DNA from: Comamonas granuli NBRC 101663
Lineage (GTDB): Bacteria; Pseudomonadota; Gammaproteobacteria; Burkholderiales; Burkholderiaceae_C
Length of the DNA: 64,000 nucleotides
Reading direction: 5' to 3'
Assembly: GCF_000739995.1 (NCBI RefSeq)
Contig: NZ_BBJX01000012.1
Span: forward strand, 1 to 64,000
The notes beneath the pieces are model-generated. The model saw only the letters and a list, made by a program, of their open reading frames with translations. It was not told the DNA's origin and did no database searches. The translations under genes were made by a program, and so were the position numbers. Of the stretch, positions 57,580 through 64,000 are shown piece by piece (the stretch's first letter is position 1; each line of letters begins with the position of its first letter).

Positions 57580-58962
57580 GAGCCCGCCCAGCATCACCAG
57601 CAGGATGAGCGGCGGCGTGACCCAGCGCAGCAGCCAGGCGATGGGGCCGGCCAGGCGGGCATGGGAGGGCGGGCCCTCCCCGCGCAGGGCCGCGCGCAGG
57701 GCCTGCGCGCCCCAGGCCCAGCCCACGAACAGCGCGATGCCGATGCCGCCCGCGGGCAGCAGCAGGTTGGACGAGAGGAAGTCCGCCCAGTCGAACAGCG
57801 AGCGCCCGCCGGGTTTGAAATGCGCCAGCGTGCTCTGGCTGAGCGCGCAGCCCGCGCCCGGCACCACGAGGGCGAGCAGCGTGAGCAGCGTGGCCCGCGC
57901 GCGCGACAGGCCCCAGCGCTCGTGCAGCGTGGCCACCGGCACCTCCATGAGCGAGAGCATGGCGCCCGTGGCGGCGATGGCCGTGAGCACGAAGAACGCC
58001 GCCATCAGCACCTGGCCCGCCGGCATCTGCGCGAACACCGCCGGGATGGTGATGAACACCAGCGAAGGCCCGGCCGATGGCGCAAAGCCGAAGCTGAACA
58101 CCGCCGGGAAAATGGCCATGCCCGCCAGCAGCGACACGCACAGGTCGGCCGCCATGACGCGCGCGGCCGTGGCCGGGATGTTCTGCTGCGCGCCGAAATA
58201 GCTGCCGTAGGTCAGCATGGTGCCCATGCCGATGGACAGCTTGAAGAACGCCAGCCCCATGGCCGTGAGCACCACGGGCGCGCTGATCTTGTGCCACTCG
58301 GGCAGGAACAGAAAGGCCAGCGCCTGCGCCGCGCCGGGCAGCGTCAGGCTGTAGGCGCACAGCAGCAGCAGGAGCAGGAACAGCAGCGGCATGAGCTTCT
58401 TGGTCAGCGCCTCGATGCCTTTGGCCACGCCCAGGAGCAGGATGGCGCCGATGAAGCCCAGCACGCCCCATTGCCACAGCAGCGCGGACACGGGGTCGCC
58501 GATCAGCGCCTCGAAGGCCGCCTGCGTCACCGCCGGGTCGCTGCTGAGCAGTTGCCCGCCCAGCGCCTTGGCCACGTAGGCGAACACCCAGGCCACCACC
58601 TCGGAGTAGAACGACAGGATCAGAAAGGCCGCCAGCATGCCCGCCACGCCCAGCAGCCACCAGGGCTGGCCCGCGGGTGCGAGCTGGCGCAGCGCCGTGA
58701 TGGGGTTGGCGCGCGCCTGGCGGCCGATGCTGATCTCGGCCACCATCAGCGGCAGGCCGATGAGCAGCGTGGCCAGCAGGTACACGAGCAGAAAGCCCGC
58801 GCCGCCGTTGGCGCCGGTGAGTGAGGGGAACTTCCAGATATTGCCCAGGCCCACGGCGGAGCCCAGGGTGGCGGCGAGCACGCCGAAACCGGAGGTGAAA
58901 CTGCCGCGCGCGGTAGCGGCGACGGGGGCGTGCGAACGCCCGGCAGAGCGGGGTGTGCTCAT
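57565..58962 (-). CDS. Sodium-dependent transporter of the NSS/SNF family
   Basis: A 465-residue transporter with about 11-12 hydrophobic helices. The N-terminal family motif GSAVGLGNIWKFPSLTGANGG and the sodium-site region near it are intact. The family (LeuT-like) co-transports amino acids or related amines with Na+. The bacterial form here is short, as typical for SNF proteins. The substrate is unknown. Its last codons (GVFG*) come from the end of repeat copy 12, and its start codon lies at the edge of copy 13, so the gene is framed by two repeats. Confidence 0.9.
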   Translation of the reverse strand: MSTPRSAGRSHAPVAATARGSFTSGFGVLAATLGSAVGLGNIWKFPSLTGANGGAGFLLVYLLATLLIGLPLMVAEISIGRQARANPITALRQLAPAGQPWWLLGVAGMLAAFLILSFYSEVVAWVFAYVAKALGGQLLSSDPAVTQAAFEALIGDPVSALLWQWGVLGFIGAILLLGVAKGIEALTKKLMPLLFLLLLLLCAYSLTLPGAAQALAFLFLPEWHKISAPVVLTAMGLAFFKLSIGMGTMLTYGSYFGAQQNIPATAARVMAADLCVSLLAGMAIFPAVFSFGFAPSAGPSLVFITIPAVFAQMPAGQVLMAAFFVLTAIAATGAMLSLMEVPVATLHERWGLSRARATLLTLLALVVPGAGCALSQSTLAHFKPGGRSLFDWADFLSSNLLLPAGGIGIALFVGWAWGAQALRAALRGEGPPSHARLAGPIAWLLRWVTPPLILLVMLGGLGVFG

Positions 58963-59018
58963 GATTTGATAGCTGCTTGCGCAGGTCGGTAGTGCGCGAA
59001 CGGCCTATTTTGCCCCAA
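58961..59018 (+). repeat. Dispersed repeat, copy 13
   Basis: First arm partly eroded (GATTTGATAGC), then TGCTTGCGCAGGTCGG, TGCGCGAACGGCC and TTTTGCCCC. Plus orientation. It begins at the NSS transporter start codon and ends 17 bp before the phoD stop. Confidence 0.7.
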
Positions 59019-59035
59019 AGATCGTGAGCCGGCTC

Positions 59036-60574
59036 TCAGGCGCGCTGCGGCCCGGCGCGGCCGTCCTCGACCACGAAGCGCGCCAGCACCTGGGCGCCGC
59101 TGTCGGCGCGCAGCGGGTCGTCCACGGCGTGCAGCGTGGTCGTCCAGAGCCGGGGCGTGAGCTCCGCCAGGGCCCAGCCGCGCTCGGCGCAGCGCGCCAG
59201 CAGCACATGCGGGTTGTGGCGCGCGATGGCGTCCAGCCGCTCCTGCGTGGTGCCCGCGCGCGAGCTGATCGAGGTGCCGCAGAACTCGCTGGCCAGCACG
59301 GGCGAGGCGGGGTCGCCGGGGTCGGCGTGCACGCGGCAGACATAGTTCTGGTGGATGTCGCCGCCCAGCAGCACGGTGTTGCGCTGCGGGTGGCGCTCCA
59401 GGGCCTGCAGCAGGCGCACGCGGGCGCCGGGGTAGCCGTCCCAGGTGTCGGTGCTGCGCAGGCCCGAGGGGTAGTGGCGCGGGGCAAACAGCGTCTGCTG
59501 CGCGAGCACGCTCCAGCACGGCGCCTGCCGGGCGAGCTGGCGCGCCAGCCACTGCTCCTGCGCCGCGCCCAGCAGCGTGCGCTCTGGCTCGTGCCAGGCA
59601 GGGCAGGCGTGCGGGTGCACGCTGGCCGCGCCGCTGCTGCCCGGGGCGCGGCAGGCCTGCCAGTCGCGGTACTGGCGCGTGTCCAGCAGGTGGATGCGCG
59701 CCAGCCGCCCCCAGTCCAGGCTGCGGTAGAGCCCCAGCGCCTGCCCGCCCTGCGCCCGGCGCGCCGCGCGCAGCGGCATGTTCTCGCCAAAGGCCTGCCA
59801 GGCCGCCAGGCGCTGCTCCAGGAAGGCCAGCGGGTCGGCCTCGCGCCCCAGCGTGCCGGCCCAGTCGTTCTGCACCTCGTGGTCGTCCCAGGTCACGCTC
59901 CAGGGGCAGGCGGCGTGCGCCTCCTGCAGTTGCGGGTCGCTCTTGTGCAGGGCGTAGCGGTCGCGGTAGTCCTGCAGGGTGCGGGCATGGCGCAGGCCGT
60001 GCACGCGCGCCAGGCCCGTGGTGTCGCGCGGGCTGGCGTATTCGTAGATGTAGTCGCCCAGGAAGAGCACCAGGTCGGGCGCCTGCGCCGCCACATGGCC
60101 CCAGGCGGCGTAGTGGCCGTGCTCCCAGCGCTGGCAGGAGGCAAAGGCCAGGCGCAGGCGCGCGGGCAGGGCGCCGGGGGCGGGTGCGGTGCGCGTGCGG
60201 CCGGTGCGGCTCACGGCGTCGCCGCAGCGGAAGCGGTAGTGGTACCAGCGCCCCGGCGCCAGCCCCTGCAGCTCCACGTGCACGCTGTAGCCCCAGGCGG
60301 GCAGGGCCAGGGCCTGGCCGCGCTGCACCGGGCGGCGAAAGTGCGCGTCCTCCGCCAGCTCCCAGTGCACGGTGAGGGCGGCGGGCGGCGCATCGGCGCC
60401 GGGCACCAGGCGCGTCCACAGCACCACGCCGTCGGGCGTGGGGTCGCCGCTGGCCACGCCCAGGGTGAAGGGGTCGTCGCGCAGCGGCGGCGTGCGCCCC
60501 CAGCCGCTGTGCGGCCAGGGCGTGGCGGCGGCCAGCGCAGCGCGCAGCAGCCATTGGCGGCGAAGAGAGTCCAT
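59036..60574 (-). CDS. phoD: Alkaline phosphatase D family metallophosphatase
   Basis: A 512-residue PhoD-family phosphodiesterase/phosphatase. The first ~25 residues contain a twin-Arg motif (SLRRQWLLRAALAAA), so Tat export to the periplasm is likely. The N-terminal beta domain (about residues 30-130) begins LGVASGDPTPDGVVLWTRL. The catalytic core shows GDYIYEY, WDDHEVQNDW and GGDIHQNYV. The family uses Ca/Fe to release phosphate from phosphodiesters. ATG 60574 is used because it places the RR motif correctly. It is divergent from the PotD-like gene (90 bp); no Pho box is evident. Confidence 0.9.
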   Translation of the reverse strand: MDSLRRQWLLRAALAAATPWPHSGWGRTPPLRDDPFTLGVASGDPTPDGVVLWTRLVPGADAPPAALTVHWELAEDAHFRRPVQRGQALALPAWGYSVHVELQGLAPGRWYHYRFRCGDAVSRTGRTRTAPAPGALPARLRLAFASCQRWEHGHYAAWGHVAAQAPDLVLFLGDYIYEYASPRDTTGLARVHGLRHARTLQDYRDRYALHKSDPQLQEAHAACPWSVTWDDHEVQNDWAGTLGREADPLAFLEQRLAAWQAFGENMPLRAARRAQGGQALGLYRSLDWGRLARIHLLDTRQYRDWQACRAPGSSGAASVHPHACPAWHEPERTLLGAAQEQWLARQLARQAPCWSVLAQQTLFAPRHYPSGLRSTDTWDGYPGARVRLLQALERHPQRNTVLLGGDIHQNYVCRVHADPGDPASPVLASEFCGTSISSRAGTTQERLDAIARHNPHVLLARCAERGWALAELTPRLWTTTLHAVDDPLRADSGAQVLARFVVEDGRAGPQRA

Positions 60575-60664
60575 CGGAGTGCAGGGCGTGAGTGCAAACG
60601 CCATTGTGGGCCCAGGGGCGGCGTGCGATCATGGCTCCCGTCGGCAGAACAGGATGGAGGCGCG

Positions 60665-61819
60665 ATGGCACGGTCAGGGGGGGCGGGGGAACAAGGGGTG
60701 GAAAAAAAGAGCACAGGATCGGAGGGCGCCGCCCCGGAGGAGGGCGCGGCAGACGCGCCCGGGCAGCGCCGCAGGGGCATGGTGCGCCGGCGCATGCTGC
60801 TGGCCGGAGCCGCGCAGGCCCTGCTGCTGCCGGGCGGCGTGGCCTGGGCGGCCAAGCCCGTGCTGCGCGTGCTCGCCTGGCCCGGCTACGCCGATGCCGA
60901 CGCCGTCAAGGCCTTCGAGGCGCGCCATGGCGTGCAGGTGGAGCTCACCGTCGTCGGCTCCGACGACGTGCTGCGCGCGCGCCTGGCGGACGAGCGCGGC
61001 GGCGGCTACGACGTGGTGGCCGCCAACACCGTGGAGCTGGCGGCCCTGCGGGCGCAGGGCGCGCTGGCGGCGCTCACGCCCGCGGACATTCCCCAGATGG
61101 CGCGCCAGTTGCCGCGTTTTCGCAGCCCCATCCCCGGCATCGTCCATGACGGGCAGGTCTACGCCGTGCCCTACACCTACTCCGAGATGGGCCTGATCTA
61201 CGACCGGCGGCAGGTCCCCACGGCGCCCTCGTCGCTCGCGGCGCTGTGGGACGCGCGCTGGCAGGGCAAGGTGCTGGCCTTCGACGGCAGCAGCCACGGT
61301 TTTTCGCTGGCCGCCATGGCGCAGGGCCTGCCCCCGTTCCAGATCGCCGGCGGGCAGTTCGCCGCGCTGGCGCGCCGCCTGGTCGCTTTGCGGCGCAACC
61401 TGCTGTCGTTCTACGCGCTGCCCGAGGAGGCGGTGGAGCTGTTTCGCCGCCACCAGGTCGCCGTGATGCATGCCAACTACGGCCAGCAGCAGCTCAAGCT
61501 GCTGCGCGATGCCGGGCTCGATGTGGGCTACGTGGTGCCGCGCGAGGGTGCGCTGGCCTGGCTGGACTGCTGGGCCATTTTGCGCCGCTCGCCGCAGCAG
61601 GCGCTGGCAGCGCGCTGGATAGACCACCTGCTCGAGCCCGCCGCCAGCCGCGAGTTCACGCGCCGCCAGGGTCTGGCCAATACGCTGGAAGAGCCCACGG
61701 CGCTGGATGCGGCCCATCTGCTGGGGCCGCTGGCCTGGCTGGAGCCCGTCGAGGACGGCGCGCGGCGCGAGCGCCTGTGGCGGCGCATCATCGCCGGTGA
61801 CCGGCTGGAGACCTTCTGA
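60665..61819 (+). CDS. PotD-like periplasmic binding protein paired with a diguanylate cyclase
   Basis: A 384-residue class D-type substrate-binding protein resembling PotD/NspS. After a ~38-residue Gly/Arg-rich leader comes an export signal RRRMLLAGAAQALLLPGGVAWA (twin-Arg-like). The mature protein opens VLRVLAWPGYADADAVKAFEARHGV, and the hinge block is YAVPYTYSEMGLIYD. The Trp and Tyr of the PotD pocket are kept (WPGY) but the adjacent acidic residue is Gly, so the ligand may not be spermidine. GGAGG lies 6 nt before ATG 60665; ATG 60779 is an alternative that removes the leader. The diguanylate cyclase ATG follows its stop with no gap. No transporter permease or ATPase genes are nearby. 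Confidence 0.8.
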   Translation: MARSGGAGEQGVEKKSTGSEGAAPEEGAADAPGQRRRGMVRRRMLLAGAAQALLLPGGVAWAAKPVLRVLAWPGYADADAVKAFEARHGVQVELTVVGSDDVLRARLADERGGGYDVVAANTVELAALRAQGALAALTPADIPQMARQLPRFRSPIPGIVHDGQVYAVPYTYSEMGLIYDRRQVPTAPSSLAALWDARWQGKVLAFDGSSHGFSLAAMAQGLPPFQIAGGQFAALARRLVALRRNLLSFYALPEEAVELFRRHQVAVMHANYGQQQLKLLRDAGLDVGYVVPREGALAWLDCWAILRRSPQQALAARWIDHLLEPAASREFTRRQGLANTLEEPTALDAAHLLGPLAWLEPVEDGARRERLWRRIIAGDRLETF

Positions 61820-63493
61820 ATGCGCTGGAACATAGGACAACGGCTGGGCCTGCTGCTTGCCAGCTTCAGCGTGCTGGCGGCGCTGGTGCTGGGCTACCTC
61901 ACCTACACGGCGGCGCGCGACATGCTTGAGCAGCGCGCCCAGCGCACCCTGCAGCGCACGGCGCGCGTGCTGGCAGCCCAGTTGCAGTCGGGCTTTGACA
62001 GCGTGGGGCGCGATGCGACCGTGCTGGCGCACCTGGCCGCCAGCCCCACGGTGCAGCAGGCGGCAGCGCACCGGCAGGTGCTGGCCGATGCCTTCCAGTC
62101 CCTGCTGCTGGCGCGGCCGGCCTACCTGCAGGTGCGCTTCGTCGGCATGCAGGACCATGGCCTGGAGCTGGTGCGCGTGCACCGGCAGGCCGATGGCCGC
62201 GTTGCGCGCACGCCCGATGCGCAATTGCAGGAGAAGGCGCACTTCCCCTTCGTCTTCGAGACCCGGCGCCTGGCGCCGGGGCAGGTGTATCTGGGCGACT
62301 TCGGCACCAGCCTGGACGAGGCCCAGGGCCTGCCGGGGGAGGCGGTGTTCAGCGTCGCCGCCCCCGTGGTGGCCGGCACGGACGTGGTGGGCGTGGTCGA
62401 GGTGCGCGTGGATGCCTCGGTCTTTCTCGCGCGCGTGAGCGCGGGCCTGCCCGAACCCTATGGTTTCTACCTGGCCAACCGCTGGGGCGACTACCTGGTG
62501 CACCCCGAGCGCAGCAAGGCCTTCGGCTTCGAGCGCGGCGAGCGCGTGCTGGTGCAGGAGGAGTTTCCCTCCACCGCCGCCCTGCTCGACGGCGCTGCGG
62601 CGGAGCAGGGTTTTGCCCAGCCCGACGCGCAGGGCATGGACGAGGCCTACGCCTTCCTGCGCGTGCCCCAGGGCGTGCCCGAGAGCGGGCGCTTCCTGGT
62701 GATGGGCCTGTCCGAGCCCATGGCGGCCGTGCAGGCCGATGTGCAGCAACTGGGGCGCAGCATGCTGCAGATGCTGGCCGTGGTGGCGCTGGCGGCGCTG
62801 CTGCTGGCGGCCGGGGTGTCGCGCGTGGTCACCGGGCCGCTGCGCTCCGTGATGCGCGCCGCCGAGGCCTTCTCGCAGGGCCGCTCGCATGGGGATTTGC
62901 CGGTGGCGCGCCAGGACGAGCTGGGCGAGCTGGCGCGCAGCTTTGCCGACATGGAGGAGCAGATCCGCCGCCAGATGCACGAGCTCAACCGCAGCCGCGA
63001 TGCCATGGCGCACCTGGCCCACCACGATCCGCTCACCGGCCTGCCCAACCGCCGCATGTTCGAGCAGCGCCTGCAGGAGGCGCTCGAGCGCGCGCAGCGC
63101 AGCGGGCGCTCCTGCATGGTGGTGTTCGTCGACCTCGACGATTTCAAGGCCGTGAACGACAAGCTCGGCCACGCCGTGGGCGACGCCGTGCTGCAGGCGG
63201 CGGCGCGCACCATCCGCGGCGCCGTGCGCCAGGTGGACACGGTGGCGCGCCTGGCGGGCGACGAGTTCACCGTGCTGTGCGAGAACGTGGACACCGAGGC
63301 GGACGCGCAGCGCGTGCTGGCCAAGCTGCGCCGCGCCTTCGAGGAGCCGCTGCCCATCGATGGCCGGCCCCTGGCCGTGCGCGCCAGCATGGGCGTGAGC
63401 CGCTACCCGCAGGACGCGCAGGACGCGCACACCCTGCTGGCCAGCGCCGACGCGGCCATGTACCGCAGCAAGAAGCAGCGCGGCGGCGAGTGA
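61820..63493 (+). CDS. Membrane diguanylate cyclase with Cache-like sensor
   Basis: A 557-residue signal-transduction protein. Helix 1 (about residues 7-29), a ~280-residue periplasmic sensor of the Cache type, helix 2 (about 314-336), a HAMP linker, and a C-terminal GGDEF domain (about 395-557). The active-site signature is AGDEF at 479-483 (Ala for the first Gly is accepted in active enzymes). The inhibitory site RxxD is present five residues upstream (RQVD, 470-473). No EAL domain follows, so it should only make cyclic-di-GMP. It is directly fused in transcription to the PotD-like binding-protein gene, which suggests that the binding protein delivers the signal to its sensor. Confidence 0.9.
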   Translation: MRWNIGQRLGLLLASFSVLAALVLGYLTYTAARDMLEQRAQRTLQRTARVLAAQLQSGFDSVGRDATVLAHLAASPTVQQAAAHRQVLADAFQSLLLARPAYLQVRFVGMQDHGLELVRVHRQADGRVARTPDAQLQEKAHFPFVFETRRLAPGQVYLGDFGTSLDEAQGLPGEAVFSVAAPVVAGTDVVGVVEVRVDASVFLARVSAGLPEPYGFYLANRWGDYLVHPERSKAFGFERGERVLVQEEFPSTAALLDGAAAEQGFAQPDAQGMDEAYAFLRVPQGVPESGRFLVMGLSEPMAAVQADVQQLGRSMLQMLAVVALAALLLAAGVSRVVTGPLRSVMRAAEAFSQGRSHGDLPVARQDELGELARSFADMEEQIRRQMHELNRSRDAMAHLAHHDPLTGLPNRRMFEQRLQEALERAQRSGRSCMVVFVDLDDFKAVNDKLGHAVGDAVLQAAARTIRGAVRQVDTVARLAGDEFTVLCENVDTEADAQRVLAKLRRAFEEPLPIDGRPLAVRASMGVSRYPQDAQDAHTLLASADAAMYRSKKQRGGE

Positions 63494-63503
63494 GGGTGCG
63501 GGT

Positions 63504-63560
63504 GCTATTTTTTCAATAGCTGCCTGCGCTTGCCGGCAGGGCGCTGGGGGCGTTTTTTAG
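63504..63560 (+). repeat. Dispersed repeat, copy 14
   Basis: GCTATTTTTTCAATAGC, TGCCTGCGCTTGCCGG, GGGCGCTGGGGGC and GTTTTTTAG. Plus orientation, 10 nt after the diguanylate cyclase stop. Its end touches the ggt stop codon (63557-63559). Confidence 0.9.
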
Positions 63561-64000
63561 TCGCCCATGACCACGCCTTCGCGCCGCGGGTCGGCGCCGC
63601 CCAGCCATGCGGGCTGGCCCTGGGCCTGGCCGCGCGTGATGGCCTGCAGGCCGCTGGTCATGTTCATCTCGCGCACCTCGGCGCCGCGCGTGCGCAAGGC
63701 CTGCACCGTGGCGGCGGGAAAGCGCTGCTCCTCCAGCAGCGTGGGGCCACCCAGCGAGCCGAAGTTGGGCAGGGCGATGGCCTGCTGCGGCGTCAGGCCC
63801 CACTGCAGCACGCCGTACAGCGTCTTGGCCGTGTAGTGGATGATGAGCGCGCCGCCGGGGCTGCCCGCGCTCATCAGCACCTGGCCCGTGGCCTGGTCCA
63901 GCACCAGCGTGGGCGCCATGGACGAACGTGGGCGCTTGCCCGGCTCCACGCGGTTGGCGATCTTGCGGCCCTGTGCGTCCTGCGGCGCGAAGCTGAAGTC
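63557..64000 (-). CDS. ggt: Gamma-glutamyltransferase, C-terminal part (runs off window)
   Basis: Minus-strand gene truncated by the window edge; about 147 C-terminal residues are visible. ANRVEPGKRPRSSMAPTLV and the oxyanion-loop/GSPGG motif (SAGSPGGALIIHYTAKTLY) are hallmarks of the small subunit of gamma-glutamyltransferase, a periplasmic Ntn hydrolase that cleaves glutathione. The catalytic Thr, the signal peptide and the start lie beyond 64000. The gene's stop codon overlaps the last bases of repeat copy 14. Confidence 0.9.
   Translation of the reverse strand, partial: DFSFAPQDAQGRKIANRVEPGKRPRSSMAPTLVLDQATGQVLMSAGSPGGALIIHYTAKTLYGVLQWGLTPQQAIALPNFGSLGGPTLLEEQRFPAATVQALRTRGAEVREMNMTSGLQAITRGQAQGQPAWLGGADPRREGVVMGD

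Overview
The window is chromosomal DNA of a high-GC betaproteobacterium, most probably a member of the Comamonadaceae (Acidovorax/Alicycliphilus/Diaphorobacter-like). The evidence is the gene content and gene order (hrcA-nadK-recN, lolB-ispE-tRNA-prs-rplY-pth, rpoD with a long Lys/Ala-rich N-terminus, the divergent ppsR/ppsA pair), the strong G/C third-codon bias, and a family of ~60-bp double-hairpin repeats with GCTAT...ATAGC arms scattered between genes. This assignment comes from reading, not from a database search. The window is mostly housekeeping genome with a few accessory spots.

Layout. 1-8.9 kb: FmdB-like and DUF502 proteins, aspS, a CsgG-like lipoprotein, nudB, an EEP nuclease/phosphatase with cardiolipin synthase clsB, folE, a BLUF photoreceptor, a LysE-type exporter and a ferredoxin. 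8.9-14.6 kb: minus-strand block of a TPR protein, lolB, ispE, tRNA-Gln, prs, rplY and pth. 14.7-18.6 kb: mutM, a dynamin-like GTPase and mutY. 18.6-23.3 kb: rapZ, recN and nadK facing hrcA and a CAU tRNA. 23.4-28.7 kb: a YqhA-family membrane protein, recJ with an RpfE/COG4255-like gene, and lolCD. 28.7-38.3 kb: a permuted papain-fold protein, a TatD nuclease, a deoxyinosine glycosylase-like protein, a spermidine-synthase-like protein, an orphan GspE/PilB ATPase, a MITE-like element, a DUF3422 protein, ridA and comEC. 38.3-40.7 kb: ahpCF. 40.7-43.1 kb: the only clear genome scar, with a shredded hsdR remnant, an intact Fic protein and a ~550-bp gene-free stretch. 43.1-49 kb: ppsR/ppsA and a two-subunit sodium:solute symporter. 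49-58.9 kb: an FKBP isomerase, an HxlR regulator divergent from a CaiB/BaiF CoA-transferase, rpoD, dnaG, an acyl-CoA synthetase and an NSS transporter. 59-64 kb: phoD, a PotD-like binding protein joined to a membrane diguanylate cyclase, and the 3' part of ggt, which runs off the end.

How the genes fit together: nudB and folE belong to folate synthesis. mutM and mutY are two arms of the 8-oxoguanine repair system. lolB and lolCD are parts of lipoprotein sorting. rpoD and dnaG are the remains of the macromolecular-synthesis cluster. ppsR controls the ppsA product. ahpC and ahpF form the peroxide-reducing pair.

The least ordinary signals are four. The repeat family is sometimes exapted into coding sequence (lolD start, recJ start, inside comEC). 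The binding-protein/diguanylate-cyclase pair resembles NspS-MbaA. An intact Fic enzyme sits on the debris of a type I restriction locus. A symmetric four-site operator-like array lies between the HxlR regulator and the CoA-transferase.
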